From positions 1 through 45,029 of the forward strand of contig NZ_PPEK01000017.1 of assembly GCF_002899715.1 (NCBI RefSeq): a stretch of DNA of 45,029 nt, given 5' to 3'. The stretch comes from Enteroscipio rubneri (GTDB lineage: Bacteria > Actinomycetota > Coriobacteriia > Coriobacteriales > Eggerthellaceae). Numbering within the stretch: the stretch's first letter is position 1; each line of letters starts with the position of its first letter. The notes beneath the pieces were generated by a model. It searched no databases, was not told the DNA's origin, and worked only from the letters and a program-made list of their open reading frames with translations. Made by a program: the position numbers and the translations under genes. Positions 15,850-24,287 of this stretch are shown here, one piece after another.

Positions 15850-17325
15850 TCATCTCGCGTTCACACGCCCTTCTTCGACGGTCCAGCGGATGCTCGTGCA
15901 GGCGTCCAGGAAAGCCTCGTCGTGCGAGACGACGATGAGCGCGCCGGGGTACGCGGCAAGAGCTCGCTCAAGCGCTTCTGCTGAATGGAGGTCCAGGTGG
16001 TTCGTGGGTTCGTCCATCACAATGAGAGACGGGCCGTCGAGAACCCCCTCGGCCAACATGAGCTTGCGCATCTCGCCGGGGCTGACGTCGCGGCCGGCCA
16101 GGATGCGCTCGGCGCTCGAATTGAGCTGCGTGACAAAGGAGAGCAGCCTGCCGCGTCGCATCTCATCGGCGTCATGCAGGCGTGCGAGAACGCGGCCGGC
16201 CTCGTCCCGTTCCACCTCCTGGGGAATGACAAGCGTGGGCACGTCGGCGGGAAGCTGCTCGAGCACATGCCGCACGAGAGTGGATTTGCCGCCGCCGTTC
16301 GGCCCGCTCACGCCCACGTGGTCGGTGTGACCCAGCGTTAGCTTCGGCAGCTGCAGGCTTCCTTGGCCGCAGGCGATGTCGTGCTCGTCCATGAATAGGA
16401 GCGTCGCGCGTGGATGGGGACGCGCATCCATCCAGAGCGATCCATCGTAGCGTTTCGCGATGCGGATGGCGGCGGCCTTTTCGCTCGCCCGGGCAGCGCG
16501 GGCGTCCATGCGCGAGGCGAGCACGCCGGCCTGGCCGTCTTTTCCAGAGTACACGGCCAGTTGCCTACGCACCCGTCCGTCACGGTCGTGCCTGTCCAGA
16601 TGCCGCGCGCTCAGGCGGCTGGCCGTGCGCGCTGCCAGGTGCGCTCGGGCGTCGGCTTCCGACGCGAGGCGCGCGGCCTCGCGCTTGGCGGCCTCTTTGC
16701 AAGCCGATGCCTCGACACGCTCGCGCTCCTGCTCGCCATGCGCCCGGTCATAGCCGCCGGGGCGCATGGTCCAACTGCCTGCTTCGTGCATGAGGCAACG
16801 ATCCGCCAGCCGATTCAACAAGGCGCGATCGTGCGAGATGAGCAGGCCGATGCCGCGAAAGCCTTCGAGCGCGTCCGCGAGGGCATCGCGGCAGGGCGCG
16901 TCGACATGGTTCGTAGGCTCGTCGAGCGCCAGCACGGTGGGATTCTGCCAGAGCGCACACGCCACCTGGAGCTTCTTTTGCTCTCCGTAGCTCAAGGCGC
17001 CGAATCGCCAGGGCATGTCGTCCTCGATGCCAAGGCTCTCGCGCAGGCGCTGGGCTTCGCGGGAGAAGTCGCAGGCAAAGTCTTCCAGCATCTCAGGCGG
17101 GGTGGACGCGTCCTGAGGGCAGTACGCGGCCGACAGGCGCGGGAACGTCGAACCGGAATCGGGTGCGAGCAGACCGCAGGCGATGCGCGCGAGCGTGCTC
17201 TTGCCGCAGCCGTTGTCGCCTACGATGCCGCACCAGCCTTCCGCAAACGTGGCGGATACGAGGTCAAGCGCCGGTGCAGGCGAGCCGGGGTAGGTGTAGC
17301 GGATGTCGTGCAAAGTGAGAACCAT
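15850..17325 (-). CDS. ABC-F family ATPase (possible ribosome-protection type)
   Basis: A 491-residue protein with two ABC domains and no membrane segments. Walker A motifs are GDNGCGKST (residues 36-44) and GPNGGGKST. Signatures are LSYGEQKKLQVA and VSPGEMRKLMLA. Walker B motifs are LALDEPTNHVD and IVMDEPTNHLD, both with the EPTNH of ABC-F proteins. The inter-domain linker carries SGKDGQAG within a basic stretch, as in Lsa/Vga/Sal-like resistance factors. ABC-F proteins act on the ribosome; whether this one protects against an antibiotic is inferred. ATG 17325 follows AAGGAGG. The frame stays open to an ATG at 17481, which would add 52 residues. The promoter at 17561-17590 gives a leader of about 230 bases with a tiny upstream ORF. 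Confidence 0.85.
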   Translation of the reverse strand: MVLTLHDIRYTYPGSPAPALDLVSATFAEGWCGIVGDNGCGKSTLARIACGLLAPDSGSTFPRLSAAYCPQDASTPPEMLEDFACDFSREAQRLRESLGIEDDMPWRFGALSYGEQKKLQVACALWQNPTVLALDEPTNHVDAPCRDALADALEGFRGIGLLISHDRALLNRLADRCLMHEAGSWTMRPGGYDRAHGEQERERVEASACKEAAKREAARLASEADARAHLAARTASRLSARHLDRHDRDGRVRRQLAVYSGKDGQAGVLASRMDARAARASEKAAAIRIAKRYDGSLWMDARPHPRATLLFMDEHDIACGQGSLQLPKLTLGHTDHVGVSGPNGGGKSTLVRHVLEQLPADVPTLVIPQEVERDEAGRVLARLHDADEMRRGRLLSFVTQLNSSAERILAGRDVSPGEMRKLMLAEGVLDGPSLIVMDEPTNHLDLHSAEALERALAAYPGALIVVSHDEAFLDACTSIRWTVEEGRVNAR

Positions 17326-17483
17326 GGAGGCCTCCTTCGTGAAGGGGCCTGTGCGGATGCTCGCGGGCGGCATGCGTGCGAAGCGCGTGAGGGAGAGGGC
17401 GGGATGCCTATGAAGCTGCGATGCGGATCCGCGCAAGCCCGGCGCCATGCAACGCCAAGGGATACGTCGAGATGGGGGCATCG

Positions 17484-17495
17484 CTACAACTTCAT
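17484..17495 (-). CDS. Three-codon upstream ORF (Met-Lys-Leu) in the ABC-F leader
   Basis: ATG AAG TTG TAG on the minus strand, preceded by AAGGAGA at exactly seven bases, a stronger ribosome site than many genes here. It lies about 60 bases into the predicted leader of the ABC-F gene, 160 bases before that gene's start. Complementary segments follow, such as GATGCC near 17481 and GGCATC near 17404, along with GGCGCC and GCGGATCCGC palindromes. Ribosome-protection ABC-F genes are often controlled by drug-stalled ribosomes on short leader ORFs, so this is a candidate attenuator peptide. The stop also lies two bases before an in-frame upstream ATG for the ABC-F gene (17481). Confidence 0.5.
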   Translation of the reverse strand: MKL

Positions 17496-17560
17496 GTATC
17501 GCTCTCCTTGCAGAAGCGGCCGCTTGGCATTGGGGCGGCTGCGGGGTGATGATGCCGTCC

Positions 17561-17590
17561 AGTGTAGCATGCGTCGGGATATGACGGCAA
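17561..17590 (-). promoter_or_regulatory. Promoter of the ABC-F gene
   Basis: On the minus strand TTGCCG (17590-17585) and TACACT (17566-17561) are spaced by 18 bases, the best -35/-10 pair in the window. Transcription would start near 17554, leaving a leader of about 230 bases before the ATG at 17325. The remaining gap up to 17934 (about 340 bases) holds no recognisable gene. Confidence 0.55.
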
Positions 17591-17934
17591 GTTGCACGTT
17601 CCTATGCCCATGCCGATGCGATACCGGATCGAGCGATCCGAGAGTTTGCTTGTCGGCGGACTATGCTGCATGCCTGCATTTGAGCGGGGAAGATGGATGC
17701 CGGCGCGCAAAGGCCGTCGAAAGGCAGAGGACCGAAGGCTTATTCTCGTCAACGGCGGCCAGCATACTCCGTCTCCGTATGCTCGGCCCATTCGGCACTT
17801 GCGCTTCGGGGGCAAGATCTTTGCACGCAGGCACCGTCTTCGCCCCGCAATTTGCGTGGATTCGGCTTCGAGTTTCGATGGCGAGGCGGCTTGCTCCGTT
17901 CGGGCGTGCAGCGTCTTTGCTATCATCGGGATCT

Positions 17935-18615
17935 ATGAGCGCTCATGGAAACAAACGGTGGTTGAAGCGTGCGGCTGGCGTGCTGCTTGTCGGCGCGGTT
18001 GCGGCTGCCCTTGTCGTTGCGTGCACGAACGCCGCAGTGATCGCGACCTCGAAGCCCGCCATCGTCAGTATCGAGGAGACGACCGCCTACGATGCCGACG
18101 CCATCGTGGTGCTGGGCGCTTCAGTGCTCTCCGACGGCACGCCGTCTCGCATCCTGCAGGATCGTCTCGATGTGGCCATCGAGCTGTATCTTGCTGGAGC
18201 AGCGCCCAAGCTCATCATGAGCGGCGACAACAGCACGGTGTCATACAACGAGGTCAGAGGCATGAAGAACTACGCTATCTCGCAAGGCGTGCCGAGCGAG
18301 GACGTGTTCTGCGACCATGCCGGGTTCTCCACATACGAGACCATGTATCGTGCCAAGCATGTATTCGGAGCCGAGCGCATCATCATTGCGACGCAGACCT
18401 ACCATCTGTACCGCGCAATCTACGACGCCAACGGGCTGGGCATGGAAGCCGTGGGGGTGGCGAGCGACTCCCGTTCATACAGCGGTCAGACGTGGTACGA
18501 TCTGCGCGAGATCCCCGCTCGCACCAAAGACTTCTTTTATGTGATCGCGCAGACGCCCTCGACGTTCGTCGGCGACTCTATCAGCCTGCACCAGTCGGGC
18601 GACGTCACAGACTAG
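17935..18615 (+). CDS. SanA/YdcF-like DUF218 membrane-anchored protein
   Basis: A 226-residue protein with one N-terminal hydrophobic segment (about residues 13-37, AAGVLLVGAVAAALVVAC) and an outward-facing DUF218 domain. The family pattern is visible: AIVVLGASVLSDGTPS, LIMSGDNSTVSYNEVRGM, DHAGFSTYETMYRAKHVFG and IIATQTYHLYRA. SanA-type proteins affect cell-envelope barrier function and vancomycin exclusion in enterobacteria; the biochemical role is not settled. ATG 17935 is preceded by a weak ribosome site and by a GC-TATCAT box at 17919-17926. A nearby envelope or drug-related ABC-F gene is suggestive but the two are transcribed apart. Confidence 0.82.
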   Translation: MSAHGNKRWLKRAAGVLLVGAVAAALVVACTNAAVIATSKPAIVSIEETTAYDADAIVVLGASVLSDGTPSRILQDRLDVAIELYLAGAAPKLIMSGDNSTVSYNEVRGMKNYAISQGVPSEDVFCDHAGFSTYETMYRAKHVFGAERIIIATQTYHLYRAIYDANGLGMEAVGVASDSRSYSGQTWYDLREIPARTKDFFYVIAQTPSTFVGDSISLHQSGDVTD

Positions 18616-19107
18616 CACGTTGGTCCGACCGCCCTGCCGGTTGGAGTATCGCGCTCGACTGCATGAGCGGGATTGTGAAATTCGCTTGAAGCGGTGCACT
18701 TTCTCGGAACCACGGGGGGTTGCGGCTCCGCTATACTTGCCCGTCATGCAATCGACTTCCTTCGCATATTCCTTGGCTGCCGGCCGCCGTCGGCGCGCCT
18801 GTTCGGGCGCGTTCCGTTTGGCGGGCGAGGTAGGCCCGGGCGTGTGGAAAGGCAGCTTGTGAGCGCGCACGCACGTTTCATCGCGCCGCTCGATACGCAG
18901 CTTTTCAGCATGAGAGCGTAGGCCCTCGGGCCGTTCGGCCTTTCGAGAGCTTCGCTGCGACCGCGTGCGAATTTCCATCTCCAACGTTCCATACGGTACA
19001 TACCCTGTCGACGGCCTCGCGATAGCGTCTCGGCTGCGTTCCGTCTGTACGCTTGGCTGCGTACGCCGTCAGGCCTGTCGACGTGCGATTAGGAAGATGA
19101 TGTCATT
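18616..19107. other. 492-base gap without a confident gene
   Basis: A GC-TATACT box at 18730-18737 suggests a plus-strand promoter. A 38-codon ORF (ATG 18746) follows closely but has no clear ribosome site, no recognisable domain and biased composition. Small inverted repeats include GGGCC-gttc-GGCCT near 18929, GGTA-CA-TACC near 18999 and GTACGC-ttggct-GCGTAC near 19057. The last lies 35-50 bases upstream of the exporter and could be regulatory. Confidence 0.3.
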
Positions 19108-20640
19108 TTGAACGAGCAACAATTGATAGCCCAACAGCACAAGGTAACCCGCAAGGAGATCACCGTCATCGGCATCGTGCTGGCCGGTGCGTTCCTCGCC
19201 ATCCTGAACCAGACCGTCCTGTCGCCCGCGTTGCCGAAGCTGATGGACGCGTTTTCCATCTCGGCCGGCACTGCGCAGTGGGTGACGTCCATCTACATGC
19301 TGGTCAACGGCATCATGGTGCCTATCACCGGGTTCCTCATCGACCGTTTCTCCACGCGCAAGCTGTTCTTCGTCTCGCTCGTCTCGTTCATCGTGGGCAC
19401 GGCGCTGTGCGCGGCGGCCCCCTCATTCGAGCTCCTCATCGTGGGCCGTGTGCTGCAGGCGGCCGGCGCAGGCGTGCAGCTGCCGCTCGTGGGCGTGGTG
19501 CCCATGCTCATCTTCCCGCCCGAGAAGCGCGGCACGGCCATGGGCATGGCCGGCATCGTGATGAGCTGCGCGCCGGCGGCCGGCCCCGTGCTGGCCGGCG
19601 GCATCATCGACGCGTGGGGCTGGCGCATGATGTTCTGGGCGATGATCCCGCTGGCCATCCTCGTGCTGGTGGTGAGCTTCTTCCTGCTCACGAACGTGGG
19701 CGAGCTCAAGCGCCCGCACCTCGACGTGCCGTCCATCATCCTGTCCACGTTCGCGTTCGGCGGTCTGCTGTATGGCTTCTCCAGCGCCAGCACGCTGGGT
19801 TGGGGCCATGCCGTGGTCATCGGCAGCATCGTGGTAGGCGTGGTCGCGCTCGCGTGGTTCATCCATCGCCAGCTGTACATCGACGAACCGCTGCTGCAGC
19901 TGCGCGCCCTCAAGACGCCCACGTTCGCGTACTCGGCCGTCATCGTGACGGTGGTCAACTCGGCGCTGGCCGTGGGCAGCGTCATCCTGCCCATCTACCT
20001 GCAGAACGTTTTGGGACTGACGGCGTTCGAAACCGGCATCCTCATGACGCCCGGCGCCGTGGCCACCATTTTCCTCAGCCCTATCAGCGGCATGCTGTTC
20101 GACAAGTTCGGCCCGCGCGTCATCGCCATCGTGGGACTGACGGGGCTCACCGCCTCGCTGGCGGCGCTGTCCTTCGTCGACGACAAGACGATGGTCGCGT
20201 ACCTCGTGGTGTTCTACGTCATCCAATCCTCGGGGCTGACGCTGGCGAACATGCCGGTGACCACCTGGGGCATCAATGCGCTGTCGAACGACATGATCGC
20301 GCACGGTAACGCCATCAGCAACACGGGTCGCCAGGTGGGCGGCGCGGTGAGCACGGCGCTCATCGTGACGGTGATGACCATGGTGACTGCGGCGAACGCC
20401 GAGGCTGGTCCTGTGCTGTCCACGGCGGCGGGCATCGACGTGGCGTACGGCATCTCTGCGGCGGTGGCGGCGGTCGCGCTGATCATCGCCATCTTGAAGG
20501 TGCGCAATCCTAAGAAGCCGCTTGTGCAGGCAGGGGCGAAGGCGCCGTCTGCCCGACCGGACGAAGGCGCGACGGGGACTGTGGCGGTCGCATCGTCGAC
20601 CGCATGCATGGAGGAAGCGACGGAAGGAGCTGGACGATGA
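19108..20640 (+). CDS. MFS drug/solute exporter, DHA2 (14-TM, EmrB/QacA) type
   Basis: A 510-residue major facilitator with about 14 hydrophobic segments. Characteristic sequences include LAILNQTVLSPALPKLMDAF, QWVTSIYMLVNGIMVPITGF, the motif A-like DRFSTRKLF and the antiporter motif C region MSCAPAAGPVLAGGIIDAWG. These are typical of proton-driven multidrug or metabolite exporters in the cytoplasmic membrane. The only plausible start is TTG 19108: AGGAAG lies 11 bases upstream, an in-frame stop sits at 19090, and no ATG or GTG is available. The stop overlaps the next gene's ATG (ATGA), so the CBS protein is probably co-translated. No outer-membrane or fusion partner is encoded nearby. The substrate is unknown. 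Confidence 0.9.
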   Translation: MNEQQLIAQQHKVTRKEITVIGIVLAGAFLAILNQTVLSPALPKLMDAFSISAGTAQWVTSIYMLVNGIMVPITGFLIDRFSTRKLFFVSLVSFIVGTALCAAAPSFELLIVGRVLQAAGAGVQLPLVGVVPMLIFPPEKRGTAMGMAGIVMSCAPAAGPVLAGGIIDAWGWRMMFWAMIPLAILVLVVSFFLLTNVGELKRPHLDVPSIILSTFAFGGLLYGFSSASTLGWGHAVVIGSIVVGVVALAWFIHRQLYIDEPLLQLRALKTPTFAYSAVIVTVVNSALAVGSVILPIYLQNVLGLTAFETGILMTPGAVATIFLSPISGMLFDKFGPRVIAIVGLTGLTASLAALSFVDDKTMVAYLVVFYVIQSSGLTLANMPVTTWGINALSNDMIAHGNAISNTGRQVGGAVSTALIVTVMTMVTAANAEAGPVLSTAAGIDVAYGISAAVAAVALIIAILKVRNPKKPLVQAGAKAPSARPDEGATGTVAVASSTACMEEATEGAGR

Positions 20641-21113
20641 GCCAGACGATCGGCGACATCATGGAGCGGGACGCGTTCACGTGCCGCTACGACCAGACCC
20701 TCGGCGAGGTGGTGGCCCTGTTCAACGAGCTGGGCACGAGCGGCCTCGCCGTGGTGGACGAAGAGCTCCACGTGGTGGGGTTCATCAGCGACGGCGACAT
20801 CATGAAGGCGGTGGCCGCGCAGAAGACGCGCTCCATCTTCGGCGGCGGCTACGCCAACATGGTGCTGTACGACAACGAGTCCTTCGAGGAGAAGGCTCGC
20901 GCGCTCAAGCATCGCAACGTCATGGAGCTGGCCGTGCAGAAGGTGCTGTGTGCCACGGCCGACCAGACCGTGGGCGAGATCGCCGACGTGCTGGCGAAGA
21001 AGAAGTTCAAGAAGGTGCCGGTCATCGACGAGGACGGCAGGCTCATCGGCGTGGTGCGCCGCGCCACCATCACGCGCTACCTGTTCGACGTGTTGTTCGG
21101 CGAGGAGGGGTAG
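20637..21113 (+). CDS. Two-CBS-domain protein
   Basis: A 158-residue cytoplasmic protein made of a CBS pair. The first repeat runs from about residue 7 (IMERDAFTCRYDQTLGEVVA, then SGLAVVDEELHVVGFISDGD) and the second from about residue 95 (VLCATADQTVGEIADVL, then KVPVIDEDGRLIGVVRRAT). Each repeat ends in a G(F/V)-D/R-type turn typical of adenosine-nucleotide binding. Its ATG overlaps the exporter stop by four bases, so it may tune the exporter in response to AMP/ATP or S-adenosyl compounds. That coupling is inference from the overlap. Confidence 0.88.
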   Translation: MSQTIGDIMERDAFTCRYDQTLGEVVALFNELGTSGLAVVDEELHVVGFISDGDIMKAVAAQKTRSIFGGGYANMVLYDNESFEEKARALKHRNVMELAVQKVLCATADQTVGEIADVLAKKKFKKVPVIDEDGRLIGVVRRATITRYLFDVLFGEEG

Positions 21114-21334
21114 GCTGCGAGCGTCAAGGTTACTGCGAACGCCCGCAGATCGCGCACTTTTTACAACCGAATTCACCGGCACAGGCATCGTACGCTCATC
21201 GCGGATTCGCTTCGAAGCGGAAACATCTGAGAGGAATCGAGACGAGCGCCGCGACAGCATCTTCTCGAGTGCCTACGATGGCCGCACTGTTCCTGCGACC
21301 TAAGAGCGTTCGGCTCTGAGGAGGTTGATGCCCA

Positions 21335-22348
21335 ATGGATTTGGTGTACATGCAACTACCGCTCGTGTTCTTCACGGCGGCCGCGCCCATGGCATCGGGC
21401 GCATTCATCGGTTTGGCCTGTGCGTTTCTCACAACGCGTTTTTCGGTCGACACGCTGAGGCGTATCGACCGCTGGACGCTTCTGCCTCTGGCTATCCTCG
21501 CCGTCGGGGTCGTTGCCGCTGTCGTATTCCTCGCTTCTCCGCAAAGCGAGCTTCTGGTTATCCAGGGGATCGATCCCGGAGCGTTCGGGTTTGCGGCGTT
21601 CATGGCGGTCGCATTCGCCGTCGTGGCTCTGGTGTACTGGATCGTTGCGATGATCGGACGCCTGTCATATGGAGCGCGTAAAGCGTTTGCCACGGTTGCG
21701 GCCGTATCGGCCGTCGTGTATGCGGTTTCCATCGGCGTGGCCTACATGATGTCGGCTGTGCCGCTGTGGGCATCCATCATCGTGCCCATCGGGTTCGCCG
21801 GCTTCAGCCTGGCAAGCGGCGTCCCGCTGGGCATGCTCGTGCTGGCGCTGGCGAAGGCGCTTCCCGAGGCGCGGGCGACCCGGTTCGGTGCAACCGCTCT
21901 GGTTGTTGCGCTCGTGGGCACCGTGGCGGCCATCTTTGCAGTGACGGTGCAGCTCCTCAATGCGCAGGCCACGATAGCTGCATTCTTCCCGGGCGCCGAC
22001 GCCGTGCCGGGCTCGTGGGTGTGGCTCATCGTATCCATCGCGGGCTTCGTCGCGACGCTGGCGCTGATGCGCGGCTCTCTGAACGGTCCGCGCGTGGAAC
22101 GTTCCGCCGCTCCTCTCGGCAGTACCGCCGGCGCTGCCGCCATGCCATGGGATTCCGTCGATGCGCTGGACGACGATCCGATTTCACGTCGCGATGATGC
22201 CGGCTTCCGCGTGGTTGGCGCCGAGCGCGCACGTGCGGACGTTGACGCCGATGCGGTGTCGGCTGTGCCGATGCTGGTAATCGCCAATGTCGTCGTGCTC
22301 GCAGCCCTTGTCGCGGCTCGCGTGCTGTTCTACGCCCTGCAGTTCTAA
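21335..22348 (+). CDS. Orphan DmsC-like membrane anchor 1
   Basis: A 337-residue protein with about eight membrane segments of the DmsC family, the quinol-oxidising anchor of DMSO reductases. The N-terminus (LPLVFFTAAAPMASGAFIGL) and the end (LVAARVLFYALQF) are typical. It differs from the DmsC at 28552 in a hydrophilic insert of roughly 60 residues before the last helix, including SAAPLGSTAGAA. The same insert core occurs in the second orphan at 24288, so the two are close paralogues. ATG 21335 follows GAGGAGG at about 10 bases and matches the paralogue's start. No molybdenum or Fe-S subunit gene is adjacent; the nearest gene is a convergent LuxR regulator. It may serve a distant enzyme or act as a sensor. 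Confidence 0.8.
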   Translation: MDLVYMQLPLVFFTAAAPMASGAFIGLACAFLTTRFSVDTLRRIDRWTLLPLAILAVGVVAAVVFLASPQSELLVIQGIDPGAFGFAAFMAVAFAVVALVYWIVAMIGRLSYGARKAFATVAAVSAVVYAVSIGVAYMMSAVPLWASIIVPIGFAGFSLASGVPLGMLVLALAKALPEARATRFGATALVVALVGTVAAIFAVTVQLLNAQATIAAFFPGADAVPGSWVWLIVSIAGFVATLALMRGSLNGPRVERSAAPLGSTAGAAAMPWDSVDALDDDPISRRDDAGFRVVGAERARADVDADAVSAVPMLVIANVVVLAALVAARVLFYALQF

Positions 22349-22372
22349 GCGCGGTATCGCTATATGCTCTCG

Positions 22373-22405
22373 GCCCCTCCCGGAAGATAGCCCATCGGGA
22401 GGGGC
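22373..22405. terminator. Bidirectional terminator between dmsC-like gene and luxR
   Basis: GCCCCTCCCG (22373-22382) pairs perfectly with CGGGAGGGGC (22396-22405) around a 13-base loop, and GCTTTGT follows on the plus strand. It fills the short gap between two convergent genes. Confidence 0.75.
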
Positions 22406-22414
22406 GCTTTGTAT

Positions 22415-24058
22415 TCAGGAAGCGGAAGGCGGCTTTGGCCGCATGCAATCCGTCAGATCGCGCGGGTCGAAGGAATCCACGAGATCGAGCAACTCCTGTT
22501 TCTTGTGGATGGCGAGCTTTGCGTAGATGCGCTTCGAATGCGTACGAATGGTATTCTCCGACACGACGAGGTCCTCGGCGATGCGTGCAACCGTGTTTCC
22601 GCGTGCGATGAGCTCCATGACCTCAGTCTCGCGGGCGCTCAGACGGTAATGCCGCTGAAGGAGGGCAGCCTGCTTCGAAATGCGGTCCTGGTACGTCGGC
22701 TCTCCCAGGCCGCGCTTTCGTGGGACATCGGGTGTCGTGGACGGCGTCGTGCGGGCGCGCTCTCCTCGAAATCCGCGCGCTTTCATGTCGGCATCGTGAC
22801 GTTTGCGCGAGTCGTCGAGCGCTTCCGGCGGTCGTAATGCGACGAGCTCGATGCTGGCTGCGTCGTTCTCGCGTCCGAGGACCTTGCGAAATCCGCCCTG
22901 ACCGACGAAGTACATGAGTCCTAGAAGGTACAAGGCAACAAGCGCAACGACTGCAAGAGGGGCGATGCCCATGATGGTGATCTGCTCCGCGAACGTGCCG
23001 CCCAAGAGCCCGGCATCGTGGAGCGTGTACACGATGCCTCCGAAAAACCCGTAGATGAAGATGGGGTTGATGCCGCGGTCGCGCGACGCTTGGGCGCACT
23101 GGATCATCATGAGCATGATGGCTGCGCTGTAGACGGCGTATAAGATGGCGGCCAGCCAGCGAGCGTAGGGCAGGGGCAAAAACGGCAGCAGCAGAAACGA
23201 CGTGATCACGAACGGGAAGACGATGCGGTAGGCGCCCACCACGTTGAGGCGCAGGTTCTTGAATCGCCATAGTGCGAGCACGACGACGGCGACAACAAGT
23301 GACCCGCCCATTGAAAGCGCATTCACGAGTGAGCCGACCTGCGGCTCGCCGATTGCCAGCGAACGCATGATGCCCGTGCAGAATCCGAGCGCCCCCACGC
23401 ACAGCGCACTGCGCCAATAGTCGTGCAGGACGCGTCGGTAGACGTTTGGATGCTCGCGCGGCACGTCCTGGAACATGGCCTGATCCCGGTCGATCTGTCG
23501 ACTTTTCAGCACAATGGTGAGGCCGAACAGCGGAAGGAACACGAGTGGGATGAGGAATGCCGTCACAGCCACGGGAATAAGGTACAGCGAGAAATACAGC
23601 ACGGACGCATACGCCGTTCCCACGATGAGGTCGCGATTGCCGGCATCGGAATCCTGGCTTGCGAACAGACGCTGCCATAGCATGTAGAATCCCGCTGATC
23701 CCAATCCCAGCTGCGCGCCGCCTGCGATCACGAGAGCAAGCGCGTATTCTTCAAGGTAGATGGCGGCGATGAGGCATCCCCAGCCAGACAGGTAGGGGAT
23801 CGTCGCCAGCCGCACGAGGAAGGAGCGCGTCGGCCCTGGCAGGAAGTATACGCCCAGCGCGCTGGCGAAATAGCTTGCGGAGAAGACAAGCGCCTGGGCG
23901 AGAAAGAACCAGAACACGATTTCCTGAGTCTGGAACTCGAGCGGCAGGAACGGGAACACGCCTCCCCAGACACCGGCGGCATTGATGGCCAAGAAGAGCG
24001 CGTAGCCAAGTGACGTGACATTTGGCTTAAGCATACGTGCGAGGGTGCTGACTGCCAC
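22415..24058 (-). CDS. Membrane-embedded LuxR-type transcriptional regulator
   Basis: A 547-residue regulator with about 12 membrane segments (residues 15-400), a hydrophilic linker of about 90 residues rich in Arg, Pro and Thr, and a C-terminal LuxR helix-turn-helix (LSARETEVMELIARGNTVAR, then VSENTIRTHSKRIYAKLAIH). The start chosen is GTG 24058, which has AAGGAG five bases upstream; ATG 24034 eight codons later has no ribosome site. The protein is longer than the LuxR at 11699 because of the linker. It lies inverted between two paralogous DmsC-like genes and is divergent from the second (24288), the more likely direct target. The signal is unknown. Confidence 0.85.
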   Translation of the reverse strand: MAVSTLARMLKPNVTSLGYALFLAINAAGVWGGVFPFLPLEFQTQEIVFWFFLAQALVFSASYFASALGVYFLPGPTRSFLVRLATIPYLSGWGCLIAAIYLEEYALALVIAGGAQLGLGSAGFYMLWQRLFASQDSDAGNRDLIVGTAYASVLYFSLYLIPVAVTAFLIPLVFLPLFGLTIVLKSRQIDRDQAMFQDVPREHPNVYRRVLHDYWRSALCVGALGFCTGIMRSLAIGEPQVGSLVNALSMGGSLVVAVVVLALWRFKNLRLNVVGAYRIVFPFVITSFLLLPFLPLPYARWLAAILYAVYSAAIMLMMIQCAQASRDRGINPIFIYGFFGGIVYTLHDAGLLGGTFAEQITIMGIAPLAVVALVALYLLGLMYFVGQGGFRKVLGRENDAASIELVALRPPEALDDSRKRHDADMKARGFRGERARTTPSTTPDVPRKRGLGEPTYQDRISKQAALLQRHYRLSARETEVMELIARGNTVARIAEDLVVSENTIRTHSKRIYAKLAIHKKQELLDLVDSFDPRDLTDCMRPKPPSAS

Positions 24059-24287
24059 GGCGGCTCCTTGAGAATCCGATGCGCATGATGCGCGCGGGCG
24101 TCTTCGCGCGAGCGTTCGCCCGTGCGTGCGGCAAGTATACCCGACTTGTCGCTTGACGCGGTGCGCACGCCGCGTCAACGCCTTCCTGAACTTTTCGACG
24201 GTGCGGGCAGGGAGGGCGCGCGCACTTTAGCATGGTGGCAGACGATTACTGCAAAGGGATCTCGCAGATCCCAGGAGGTGCATGCTC

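Noticed and set aside
18746-18862. 38-codon ORF after a TATACT box
   Set aside because: No ribosome site, biased Arg/Gly composition and no domain; not enough to call a gene.
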